From positions 372,001 through 436,000 of the forward strand of contig NZ_PVMZ01000008.1 of the NCBI RefSeq assembly GCF_003001815.1: a DNA stretch of 64,000 nucleotides, written 5' to 3'. Origin of the DNA: Actinoplanes italicus (lineage in GTDB: Bacteria > Actinomycetota > Actinomycetes > Mycobacteriales > Micromonosporaceae). The translations under genes and the position numbers were made by a program. Shown here piece by piece: positions 16,857-24,906 of this stretch (positions within the stretch are counted from its first letter, which is position 1; each line of letters begins with the position of its first letter). Under the pieces are notes generated by a model. The model was not told the DNA's origin and did not search any database. It worked only from the letters and a program-made list of their open reading frames with translations.

Positions 16857-18344
16857 TTGTTGGTGTTCTTCGCGGTGGTCCTGCTGACCATCGGCCTGAT
16901 CCACTTCTACCTCTGGAAGCGGCTGGTCCGTGACCCACTGCGGCCCGGGCTGGGGCGGCGGGCCGGGACGGTGCTGGCCGTGGTGCTGTTCGCTCTGGTC
17001 CCGGCGACCCTCATCGGGGTTCGCGCCGGCTACTTCCAGTGGCTGTCGTGGCCGGGCTATCTGTGGGTCGCCCTGATGTTCTACCTGCTCGTCACGCTCC
17101 TGGTGCTGGAGATCCCACGGCTGCTGACGTTGCGCCTGTGGGCCGGCTCCTCCCGTACCGCCAACGATGTCCCGACCGATGGCAGCCCTGCCGTCCGCGA
17201 GCCGGGAACCGCCAAGGATGTCCCGACCGATGGCAGCCCTGCCGTCCGCGGGCCGGGAACCGCCAAGGATGTCCCGACCGATGGCAGCCCTGCCGTCCGT
17301 GAAGCGGGCACCGCCACGGCCGTCACGGCTGCGGCCGCGCCCGCGAGCATCGTCCGCGCAGGTAAGGACGGTGCTCTTGCCCAGCCTGCCGCCGGTGGCG
17401 TCAGCAGGGCGGCGGACACCGGCCTCGGCGGGTCGGTCCCACCGGTCACGGGGGCGGCTGGCGGAACGCCGGGCGCGTCCGACGGGGGCGCCGACGGTGC
17501 GAGCGCAGACTCGGAGAAGCGCGGCATCGAGCGCCGCCTGCTGATCGCCCGGGGCACCGCGATCTTCGCGGGCCTGACCGCCGCCGGCATCACCGGCTAC
17601 GGCGTGAAGACGGCCACCGGCGCGCCGCAGATCGACCGGGTCCGGATTCCGATCGCCAAGCTGCCACGGGCGATGGACGGCACCCGGCTGGCGGTCGTGT
17701 CCGACATCCACATCGGGCCGCTGACCGGGGTCGACCATGCCCGCCGGATCGTCCGGGTCATCAACTCGGTGAACGCCGACCTGGTCTGCGTCGTCGGTGA
17801 CCTGGTCGACGGCAGCGTGGCCGAGCTGGGACGATTCGCCGCGCCGCTGGCCGGCATCGAGTCCCGGCACGGTGCGTTCTTCGTGACCGGCAACCACGAG
17901 TACTACTCCGGTGCCGAGGAGTGGATCGACGAGGTGGCCCGGCTGGGGATCCGGCCGCTGCGCAACGAGCGGGTCGAGATCAACGGACTCGACCTGGCCG
18001 GGGTGAACGACCTGACCGGCGAGCAGCAGGGCGACGCCCCGGACTTCGCCCGTGCGCTCGGCGACCGGGACACCAACCGTCCGGTCGTCCTGATGGCCCA
18101 CCAGCCGGTCGCGGCGCGGGAGGCGGCGCCGTACGGGGTGGACCTTCAGGTGTCGGGTCACACGCACGGCGGTCAGATGGCCCCGTTCAACATGCTCGTG
18201 AAACTCCAGCAGCCGGTAGTCTCCGGCTTCGGGGAGGTGGACGGCGTGCCGGTTTACGTGACCAACGGCGCGGGATTCTGGGGTCCGCCGGTCCGGGTGG
18301 GCGCGCCCCCGCAGGTCACGGTCATCGAATTGCGTGTGGCATAA
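16857..18344 (+). CDS. membrane-anchored metallophosphoesterase
   Basis: A 495-residue protein with about three N-terminal membrane helices (residues 1-16, 38-58, 64-90) and a fourth hydrophobic stretch near residue 235. A C-terminal calcineurin-like phosphoesterase domain then shows VVSDIHIGPL, VVGDLVDGS, TGNHEYYSG, LMAHQP and GHTHGGQ, a full set of metal ligands. This matches YaeI/YkuE-type enzymes, some of which act on lipid A-like or other lipids; the substrate here is unknown. The TTG at 16857 has GGGGAGG six bases upstream. The linker holds three exact-like 17-residue repeats (DVPTDGSPAVR core) from 51-bp DNA repeats at 17157-17309. Confidence 0.87.
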   Translation: MLVFFAVVLLTIGLIHFYLWKRLVRDPLRPGLGRRAGTVLAVVLFALVPATLIGVRAGYFQWLSWPGYLWVALMFYLLVTLLVLEIPRLLTLRLWAGSSRTANDVPTDGSPAVREPGTAKDVPTDGSPAVRGPGTAKDVPTDGSPAVREAGTATAVTAAAAPASIVRAGKDGALAQPAAGGVSRAADTGLGGSVPPVTGAAGGTPGASDGGADGASADSEKRGIERRLLIARGTAIFAGLTAAGITGYGVKTATGAPQIDRVRIPIAKLPRAMDGTRLAVVSDIHIGPLTGVDHARRIVRVINSVNADLVCVVGDLVDGSVAELGRFAAPLAGIESRHGAFFVTGNHEYYSGAEEWIDEVARLGIRPLRNERVEINGLDLAGVNDLTGEQQGDAPDFARALGDRDTNRPVVLMAHQPVAAREAAPYGVDLQVSGHTHGGQMAPFNMLVKLQQPVVSGFGEVDGVPVYVTNGAGFWGPPVRVGAPPQVTVIELRVA

Positions 18345-18409
18345 CCCATCAAGATCGGTAAGTGTGTTTGAGCGTGGCGAAGCTTGGCGAGACCGACGGC
18401 CGTGACAGG

Positions 18410-21400
18410 ATGCGGAGTGTGGAGGTCAGCACGAATACATATGTCGCGGACCTGCACATTCATTCTCGCTACTCGCGGGCGTGCAGCCGTGATCTGACGC
18501 TGCCCAACCTCGCATGGTGGGCGCGGCGCAAGGGCATCGCCCTGCTCGGCACCGGTGACTTCACTCATCCGGCATGGTTCGAGCACCTCAAGGAGAGCCT
18601 CGAGCCGGCCGAGCCCGGTCTGTTCCGGCTCGCCGACGAGAGCCCGGTCACCAAGCGCCTGCCGGGTTCGCTGCGTGGCACGACACCGGCCCGGTTCATG
18701 CTCAGCGTGGAGATCTCGACGATCTACAAACGCGACGACAAGACCCGCAAGGTCCACCACCTGCTGTACGCCCCCGACTTCGCCTCCGTGGAGAAGATCA
18801 ACACAGCGCTGTCCCGGATCGGCAACCTGACCGCGGACGGCCGCCCGATCCTGGGGCTCGACTCGCGGAACCTCCTGGAGATCACCCTGGAGGCCGGCGG
18901 CTATCTGGTTCCGGCGCACATCTGGACGCCGTGGTTCTCCGCGCTGGGCTCCAAGTCGGGCTTCGACGCGATCGCCGACTGCTACGCCGACCTCGCCGAT
19001 CACGTGACCGCGGTGGAGACCGGCCTCTCCTCGGATCCGGAGATGAACTGGCGGGTCTCGAGCCTCGACCGGTACCGCCTGGTCTCGAACTCGGACGCGC
19101 ACTCCCCGGCCGCCCTGGCCCGCGAGGCGACGCTGTTCACCGGCGTTCCGGACTACTTCGCGGTGAAGGACGGTGCCGGCCTGGCCGGGACGCTCGAGTT
19201 CTTCCCCGAGGAGGGCAAGTATCACGCCGACGGCCACCGCGCCTGCGGCGTGAACTGGGAACCCGCGAAGACCCGCGCCGCGAACGGCCGCTGCCCCGAG
19301 TGCGGGCGCCCGCTGACCGTCGGCGTACTGAGCCGGGTCGAGGACCTCGCCGACCGCCCGCTCGGCTTCCACAGGGACGACCACGTCGAGCACCTGATCC
19401 AGCTGCACGAGATCATCGGCGAGATCCACGGCGTCGGGCCGAAGTCGAAGACGGTCGAGTCGCAGCTCAACCACCTGGTCGCCACTCTCGGCGCCGAGCT
19501 GGACATCCTGCGTAAGGTGCCGGTCGACGAGATCGGCAAGGCGGGTGGCGACGAACTGCGGGAGGCGATCACCCGGCTGCGGCGCGGTGACGTGCGACGG
19601 GTGCCCGGGTACGACGGTGAATACGGCGTGATCACCCTCTTCGACCCGGGTGAGCTGCGTAACCGCAACAGCGCCCCGCAGGTGGAGACGCTGTTCGACT
19701 TCCCGGCCGCGACGAAACCGAAGGCCGAACCGGCCGCCGCGCCGGCGAAACCGAAGGCCAAGCCGGCCAAGGAGAAGCCGGCACCGCCACCGCTGGCACC
19801 GCCACCGAGCCCTCATGAGCCGTTCGAGCCGATGCTCGCCGGCATGGAGGAGGTCGGCACCGGCCTGCTGGACCGGCTGGACGCGATGCAGCGGGTGGCC
19901 GCGTCGGCGCCGGGCGGGCCGCTGCTGATCGTGGCGGGCCCGGGCACCGGCAAGACCCGGACACTGACGCACCGGATCGCGTACCTCTGCGCCGAACTCG
20001 GTGTCTTCCCGGAGCGATGTCTGGCGATCACCTTCACCCGGCGGGCCGCCGCCGAGCTGAAGGAGCGCCTCGAGGCGCTGCTCGGGGACGTGGCCGAGGA
20101 CATCACGGTGGGCACGTTCCACTCGCTGGGCCTGACCGTGCTGAAGGAGAACGCGAAGGCCGCCGGGCTCGGTTCGGGCTGGCGGATCGCCGACGAGCAA
20201 GAGCAGGCACAGGCCAGGGAACAGGCCGGCGACGACGACGCGGCGTACCGGAAACTGCTGCGCCAGCAGGACCTGGTGGACCTCGACGATCTGATCAGCG
20301 TGCCGGTGGCGCTGCTGCGCGACGACCCGGCGCTGGTGGAGAAGTACCGCAGGCGCTGGCAGTGGATCTTCGTGGACGAGTACCAGGACGTCGACGAGTT
20401 GCAGTACGAACTGCTGCGCCAGCTCAGCCCGCCGAACGGCAACCTGTGCGCGATCGGTGACCCGGACCAGGCGATCTACTCGTTCCGTGGCGCCGACGTG
20501 CAGTACTTCCTGCGCTTCAACTCCGACTTCGTGGACGCCCGGCTGGTACGGCTGACCCGCAACTACCGGTCGTCGGCACCGATCCTGGCCGCCGCCGTGC
20601 AGGCGATCGCACCGTCGACGCTGGTCAGTGGCCGTCGGCTGGACCCGGCACGGCTGGACCCGGAGGCGTCTCTGGTGGGCCGCTACTCGGCACGCGGTGT
20701 CGCCGACGAGGCCGACTTCGTGGTCCGCACGATCGACGAGCTGGTCGGCGGTCTGTCGCACCGTTCGCTCGACTCGGGCCGCGTCGACTCCCGCGCCGCC
20801 GCCGTCGGGAACCTGTCGTTCTCGGACATCGCGGTGCTGTACCGCACCGACGCGCAGTCCGGTCCGATCCTCGACGCGCTGTCCCGCGCCGGTATCCCCG
20901 TGCAGAAGCGTTCACACAACCGGCTGCGGGACCGCGCCGGCGTACCCGAGATCGCCCGGGAGCTACGGCACGCGGGGGGCACCGGCGGTTCGCTGACCGC
21001 CCGGGTGAAGGCCGCTGCCCGGATGCTGGTCCAGCGGTGCGCGGCGCCGACCCTCGACGGCGATCAGCTCGCCCCCGAGGATGTCCGGCTCGCCGCCGAC
21101 CTGCTGACGCCCCTGGCCGACCGGCTCGGCGACGACCTGCCGTTGTTCCTCCAGCAGCTGGCGACCGGAGCCGAGGTGGACGCGCTGGATCCGCGGGCCG
21201 AGGCGGTCAACCTGCTCACCCTGCATGCCGCGAAGGGCCTGGAGTTCCCGGTGGTGTTCCTGGCCGGTTGCGAGGACGGGCTGCTGCCGCTGCGCTGGCC
21301 GGGTTCGACGCCGTCGGAGGAGGAGACCGCGGAGGAGCGCCGGCTGTTCTTCGTGGGGCTGACGCGTGCGCAGGACCGGCTCTACGTGAGCCATGCGGCG

Positions 21401-21535
21401 AAGCGGTTCCGGCACGGCAGCGAACGCGAGCAGACACCGACGCCGTTCCTCGATGTGATCGATTCCGGACTGTTCGAGAAACTGGGCGAGGCCACCCCGG
21501 CACGACCGAAGGACAGGCAGCTCAGACTGCTGTGA
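18410..21535 (+). CDS. EndoQ-like PHP nuclease with zinc ribbon fused to UvrD/Rep-type helicase
   Basis: A 1,041-residue fusion. Residues 10-430 resemble PHP phosphoesterases with a zinc ribbon (COG1379; EndoQ): ADLHIHSRYSRACSRDLT, GTGDFTHP, VEISTIYKR, KVHHL, PAHIWTPWFSALGSKSGF, SNSDAHSP, then a ribbon with Cys at about 279, 295 and 298. EndoQ nicks DNA 5' of deaminated bases. After a Lys/Pro/Ala linker comes an SF1A helicase: Walker A VAGPGTGKTRT (about 507), FVDEYQDVDELQ, IGDPDQAIYSFRGAD, LTRNYRSS, LHAAKGLEFPVVFLAG and RRLFFVGLTRAQDRLYVS. The ATG at 18410 is chosen; in-frame GTGs at 18362 and 18419 are alternatives. It likely couples lesion incision to strand unwinding, which is inference. 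Confidence 0.88.
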   Translation: MRSVEVSTNTYVADLHIHSRYSRACSRDLTLPNLAWWARRKGIALLGTGDFTHPAWFEHLKESLEPAEPGLFRLADESPVTKRLPGSLRGTTPARFMLSVEISTIYKRDDKTRKVHHLLYAPDFASVEKINTALSRIGNLTADGRPILGLDSRNLLEITLEAGGYLVPAHIWTPWFSALGSKSGFDAIADCYADLADHVTAVETGLSSDPEMNWRVSSLDRYRLVSNSDAHSPAALAREATLFTGVPDYFAVKDGAGLAGTLEFFPEEGKYHADGHRACGVNWEPAKTRAANGRCPECGRPLTVGVLSRVEDLADRPLGFHRDDHVEHLIQLHEIIGEIHGVGPKSKTVESQLNHLVATLGAELDILRKVPVDEIGKAGGDELREAITRLRRGDVRRVPGYDGEYGVITLFDPGELRNRNSAPQVETLFDFPAATKPKAEPAAAPAKPKAKPAKEKPAPPPLAPPPSPHEPFEPMLAGMEEVGTGLLDRLDAMQRVAASAPGGPLLIVAGPGTGKTRTLTHRIAYLCAELGVFPERCLAITFTRRAAAELKERLEALLGDVAEDITVGTFHSLGLTVLKENAKAAGLGSGWRIADEQEQAQAREQAGDDDAAYRKLLRQQDLVDLDDLISVPVALLRDDPALVEKYRRRWQWIFVDEYQDVDELQYELLRQLSPPNGNLCAIGDPDQAIYSFRGADVQYFLRFNSDFVDARLVRLTRNYRSSAPILAAAVQAIAPSTLVSGRRLDPARLDPEASLVGRYSARGVADEADFVVRTIDELVGGLSHRSLDSGRVDSRAAAVGNLSFSDIAVLYRTDAQSGPILDALSRAGIPVQKRSHNRLRDRAGVPEIARELRHAGGTGGSLTARVKAAARMLVQRCAAPTLDGDQLAPEDVRLAADLLTPLADRLGDDLPLFLQQLATGAEVDALDPRAEAVNLLTLHAAKGLEFPVVFLAGCEDGLLPLRWPGSTPSEEETAEERRLFFVGLTRAQDRLYVSHAAKRFRHGSEREQTPTPFLDVIDSGLFEKLGEATPARPKDRQLRLL

Positions 21536-22205
21536 GTCCCAGGCAGGCACCGAGCAGCAGCGCGGGCCCGAACGGGATCGGGCGTGCCCGGCGAGTCACC
21601 AGCAACCAGGTGGCGATCGCGCCGTTGAGAAGGTGGGCGGTGCCGAGACCCACGGCCACCGCCGGCCAGCCCGCGAACCCGAGCAGGAACGCCAGTGCCG
21701 CGCCCAGTTTCACGTCGCCGAGGCCGAGTCCGCGCCCGGGTAGCAGGGCGATCGCCAGATAGGCGGTGCCGACCAGCAGCCCGGCTGTCAGGGCCGGAAC
21801 GATCCGGTCCGGCGCGAGCAGGGCGAGCGGGATGCCTCCGGCCAGAGCGAGGACACCGACCAGCCGGTCGGGCAGTCGCAGGCACCCGAGGTCGATCATC
21901 GCGAGAAGGAGTCCGGGGATCGCCGCGAGCAGGTGGACCGGCAGTTGCGGCACGGGGCCGAGCACCGCGGCCAGCAGTCCGGCGACCAGCGCGAGTGTCA
22001 CCGGCGGCAGATGTCCATCGGTGCAGCAGGCCGGTCCGGTGTGAATCCATCCGGATACCCCGGCGGGGAAGGGGCGGCCGCACCGGCCGCACTCGGCACG
22101 GGCCGGCGATCCGAATGGGACAGTCAGGCGATGGCCGATCCGGGGCAGGAACGCTCCGGCCGCCGCGCCGAAGAGCATCGACAAGATCACCAGTTGTGAC
22201 GACAC
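21522..22205 (-). CDS. prepilin peptidase (A24 family)
   Basis: A 227-residue polytopic membrane protease of the type IV prepilin peptidase family, which cleaves leader peptides of pilins. The N-terminal Cys motif is ECGRCGRPFP with a following ACC pair; the two catalytic Asp residues lie in MIDLGCLRLPDRL and GLGLGDVKLGAAL. Six to seven hydrophobic helices are present. The methylase-like N-terminal domain is short. The start is a GTG at 22205. Its end overlaps the helicase gene by 14 bases in convergent orientation. No pilin or secretion ATPase gene is nearby, so its substrates are encoded elsewhere. Confidence 0.85.
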   Translation of the reverse strand: MSSQLVILSMLFGAAAGAFLPRIGHRLTVPFGSPARAECGRCGRPFPAGVSGWIHTGPACCTDGHLPPVTLALVAGLLAAVLGPVPQLPVHLLAAIPGLLLAMIDLGCLRLPDRLVGVLALAGGIPLALLAPDRIVPALTAGLLVGTAYLAIALLPGRGLGLGDVKLGAALAFLLGFAGWPAVAVGLGTAHLLNGAIATWLLVTRRARPIPFGPALLLGACLGLTAV

Positions 22206-22281
22206 GAAGGTGAAAGGTATCCGATTGTCCGCCGCACGCTACGGTGGCAGGCAGCCTAAGCCGCTTCTGGAGGGACCCCCG

Positions 22282-22890
22282 ATGTCGCAGAACGGGCCGT
22301 ACCCTGGTCAGCCATGGCCGGGCGGAAGCCCCGAGCAGCCGTATTCGGAGCCGTCCGATCCCTGGCACGGGCACGAGATCCCGCAGCAGCAGGCGTTCGC
22401 GCCGCCGGCCGAGTGGAAGAGACCGGACGCCGGGCGGCAGGAGCCGGAGGCGGGGTGGCAGAAGCAGCCGGCCCGGCGTGGGTTCGCGATGGGTGCCACG
22501 GTGGCCGCGCTGAGCGTGCTGATCGGCGGCGGCGTGGCGACGGCGGCCTGGTTCACCCTCGGCGACAAGGAGGAACCGACGCCGACGGTGGCCGCCACCA
22601 CTCCGGCGCCTCGAGTCCCACGGCCGCAGACCAGTGCGGACGCCCGGTTCGCAGCGAAGGGTCAGTGCGTCCGCAACGAGGGTACGAACACCGAGCCCAA
22701 GCTACGGATCGTGGAGTGCACGGGCAACACGTACGAGATCTTGAAGCGCATCGACGGCAAGACCACCGGTGAGCGGGACGCGGTGCGAAAGTGTGGAACC
22801 GTTCCGAAGTACACCAAGTGGTACTACTACGACACTGAGTACGACGACGTCGATTTCGTCTTGTGCCTGCGCGAGTATCAGCCCGTCTAG
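22282..22890 (+). CDS. LppU-like single-pass membrane protein
   Basis: A 202-residue protein with a Pro/Gln-rich cytoplasmic N-terminus, one membrane helix (about residues 70-92, ATVAALSVLIGGGVATAAWF) and an exported C-terminal domain. That domain, AKGQCVRNEG...LRIVECTGNTYEILKRIDG...CGTVPKYTKWYYYD...DFVLCLREY, has four Cys that can form two disulfides, and is like LppU/SCO3897-type proteins of actinobacteria. The function is unknown. The ATG at 22282 is preceded by GGAGGGA at six bases. Its TAG stop codon belongs to a TCTAGC half-site of the operator-like palindromes that follow. Confidence 0.72.
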   Translation: MSQNGPYPGQPWPGGSPEQPYSEPSDPWHGHEIPQQQAFAPPAEWKRPDAGRQEPEAGWQKQPARRGFAMGATVAALSVLIGGGVATAAWFTLGDKEEPTPTVAATTPAPRVPRPQTSADARFAAKGQCVRNEGTNTEPKLRIVECTGNTYEILKRIDGKTTGERDAVRKCGTVPKYTKWYYYDTEYDDVDFVLCLREYQPV

Positions 22891-22895
22891 CCTTT

Positions 22896-22913
22896 TCTAG
22901 CGCGAATGCTAGA
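22896..22913. promoter_or_regulatory. operator-like palindrome 1 (TCTAGC...GCTAGA)
   Basis: TCTAGCGCGAATGCTAGA is an 18-bp inverted repeat with perfect six-base arms. An almost identical 18-bp site lies 46 bp downstream, and both precede the ATPase gene that starts at 22982. CTAG is rare in high-GC genomes, so five copies in about 75 bases are unlikely by chance. I read it as a binding site for a dimeric repressor or activator. Confidence 0.6.
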
Positions 22914-22941
22914 CCAACTTAGAGGATGATATCGAGCCGAC

Positions 22942-22959
22942 TCTAGCGCTGACGCTAGA
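22942..22959. promoter_or_regulatory. operator-like palindrome 2 (TCTAGCG...CGCTAGA)
   Basis: TCTAGCGCTGACGCTAGA has perfect seven-base arms and shares the consensus TCTAGCGCNNNYGCTAGA with the site at 22896. It ends 22 bases before the ATPase start codon, so a bound protein would block transcription or sit at the promoter. The regulator is unknown. Confidence 0.6.
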
Positions 22960-22981
22960 TAGCCCGATACGGTGCTACGTC

Positions 22982-24187
22982 ATGGATCCGGTGCGGAACC
23001 CGTACGCTCCCGGCGCCGGTCAGCGTCCACCCGAGCTCGCCGGACGCGGCCGTGAGCTGGACGCCTTCGACATCGTCCTGGAGCGGGTGGCCCGCGGCCG
23101 GCCCGAGCGCAGCCTGGTACTGACCGGCCTGCGCGGTGTCGGCAAGACAGTGCTGCTCAACACCCTGCGCTCGGCCGCGATCGGCCGGCTGTGGGGCACC
23201 GGCAAGATCGAGGCCCGGCCGGATCAGTCGCTGCGCCGCCCGGTCTCCGGCGCGCTGCACATGGCGATCCGCGAGCTGGCCCCGCACCACCGCGACCCGG
23301 ATCGGGTGGACGAGGTGCTCGGTGTGCTCAAGGCGTTCGCGCTGCGGGCCAACGACGGTAACGCCAAGTTGCGCGACCGCTGGGCACCGGGCATCGACGT
23401 GCCGGCGGCCCGTGGCCGGGCCGACTCGGGCGACATCGAGATCGACCTGGTCGAGCTCTTCACCGACGCCGCCTCGCTCGCCACCGACGTGGGCACCGGC
23501 ATCGCGCTCTTCATCGACGAGATGCAGGACCTGAGCGCGACCGACGTGTCGGCGCTCTGCGCGGCCTGTCACGAGCTGTCGCAGCTGGGAGCGCCGCTCA
23601 TCGTGGTGGGCGCCGGGCTGCCACATCTGCCGGCCGTGCTGTCGGCCGCCAAGTCGTACTCGGAACGGCTCTTCCGCTATGCCCGCATCGACCGCCTGGA
23701 CCGGGACGCCGCCGATCTGGCGCTCGGAGTGCCGGCCGAGCGGGAGGACGTGGACTACGACCAGGAAGCGCTCGACCTGCTCTACGAGAAGTCCGGTGGC
23801 TACCCCTACTTCGTGCAGGCGTACGGCAAGGCGACCTGGGACCACGCGCCGCAGTCGCCGATCACCGCCGATGATGTCCGGGTTGCCGCCCCTGAGGCCG
23901 AGGGCGAGCTGGCAGTCGGGTTCTTCGGTTCCCGGTTCGAACGTGCCACCCCCGCCGAGCGGGAGTACATGCGGGCCATGGCGGCGCTCTCCGACGATCC
24001 GGGCAACGACATGGACGCCGCGGTGCCGACCTCGGAGATCGCCATCTCACTCGGCCGGAAGCCGGCGAGCCTGTCCCCGGCCCGCGATGCACTGATCAAA
24101 AAAGGTCTCATTTACTCCGGGGAACGGGGAACTGTCGCGTTCACCGTCCCGCACTTCGGCCGCTACCTCAGGACACAGCCGGTGTAA
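22982..24187 (+). CDS. Orc1/Cdc6-like AAA+ ATPase with C-terminal winged helix
   Basis: A 401-residue cytoplasmic ATPase. Walker A is LTGLRGVGKTVLLN (residues about 46-60), Walker B ALFIDEMQDLS, and sensor-like residues follow in IVVGAGLPHLP. The C-terminal third looks like a winged helix (TSEIAISLGRKPASLSPARDALIKKGLIYSGERGTVAFTVPHFGRYL). This resembles the archaeal Orc/Cdc6-type or MNS/STAND-like ATPases common in actinobacteria, whose roles are mostly unknown. The ATG at 22982 is close behind the two CTAG palindromes, which probably control it. A small DoxX-like gene follows after 28 bases. Confidence 0.78.
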   Translation: MDPVRNPYAPGAGQRPPELAGRGRELDAFDIVLERVARGRPERSLVLTGLRGVGKTVLLNTLRSAAIGRLWGTGKIEARPDQSLRRPVSGALHMAIRELAPHHRDPDRVDEVLGVLKAFALRANDGNAKLRDRWAPGIDVPAARGRADSGDIEIDLVELFTDAASLATDVGTGIALFIDEMQDLSATDVSALCAACHELSQLGAPLIVVGAGLPHLPAVLSAAKSYSERLFRYARIDRLDRDAADLALGVPAEREDVDYDQEALDLLYEKSGGYPYFVQAYGKATWDHAPQSPITADDVRVAAPEAEGELAVGFFGSRFERATPAEREYMRAMAALSDDPGNDMDAAVPTSEIAISLGRKPASLSPARDALIKKGLIYSGERGTVAFTVPHFGRYLRTQPV

Positions 24188-24215
24188 GACCGCGTGTGCG
24201 GGTATAACCGGATCC

Positions 24216-24725
24216 ATGAGGCCCGTTCGCAGCGCCGCGCGCGCCATGCTGGCATCGATCTTCGTCGTCGACGGCATCCGGACCCTGACGCGGCCGGAGT
24301 CCCGCGTCCAGGCGGTCCGCCCGCTCACCGACCGGGTCACCCCGCTGCTCGAGCGGACCGACCCACGCCTTCCCACCGATCCGGTCACCCTGGTCCGCGT
24401 CAAGGCCGCGGCCGACGTGCTGGCCGGGCTGGCGCTGGCCACCGGCCGGTTCACGCGGCCCGCAGCGGCGGTTCTGGCCGCCGGGCTGATCCCGCACACG
24501 GCGACCGGCGGCCGCGACCGGGATCAGATGCTGCGCAATCTCGGGCTGCTCGGCGGGCTGCTTCTGGCGGCCGTCGACACCGAGGGGCGCCCGGGTATTC
24601 GCTATCGGACAACGCACGCGGTGGACCGGAGCCAGCGCTCGGTTCGGCGCGCGTTGCGTACCGCCCGAAGGGAAGCCAAGATCGCCGCCGCGTCTGCTGT
24701 GGCAGCGCGCAGATTGCCCGGCTAA
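24216..24725 (+). CDS. DoxX-family membrane protein
   Basis: A 169-residue protein with hydrophobic segments at about residues 8-20, 65-80, 88-98 and 105-125 and a basic C-terminal tail. The opening ARAMLASIFVVDGIRTLTRPE and VRVKAAADVLAGLALATGRFTR are typical of DoxX-like four-helix proteins, which are linked to respiratory or redox functions; its own role is unknown. A stretch of 181 bases without a gene follows. Confidence 0.75.
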   Translation: MRPVRSAARAMLASIFVVDGIRTLTRPESRVQAVRPLTDRVTPLLERTDPRLPTDPVTLVRVKAAADVLAGLALATGRFTRPAAAVLAAGLIPHTATGGRDRDQMLRNLGLLGGLLLAAVDTEGRPGIRYRTTHAVDRSQRSVRRALRTARREAKIAAASAVAARRLPG

Positions 24726-24906
24726 CAACCTTCTTGCGGCCTTTGCGTTAAAGCGGACGAGGGGCCGCGCGGTCGGTCTGCGCCTTCTAAGCTCGCTTCC
24801 GCTCGGCTACGACCTGCCGCCGTTTCCGACCGCTTCGCCCCTCGCGCGAAAGGGCGGGTCGACCGGCAGAACGTGCCGTGCCCGGGGACGAGACGGGGGT
24901 CGCGCC

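Noticed and set aside
17157-17309. Intergenic repeat
   Set aside because: The 51-bp units lie in frame inside the metallophosphoesterase gene and encode its linker.
18254-20761. Long minus-strand open frame of about 835 codons opposite the helicase gene
   Set aside because: It mirrors the codon structure of the EndoQ-like/UvrD gene, has no family similarity and is a high-GC shadow. The same holds for long frames opposite serS, ponA and the giant Trp-rich gene.
24726-24906. tRNA or small RNA gene after the DoxX-like gene
   Set aside because: No T-loop motif or cloverleaf can be drawn, and no terminator-like hairpin defines a transcript.
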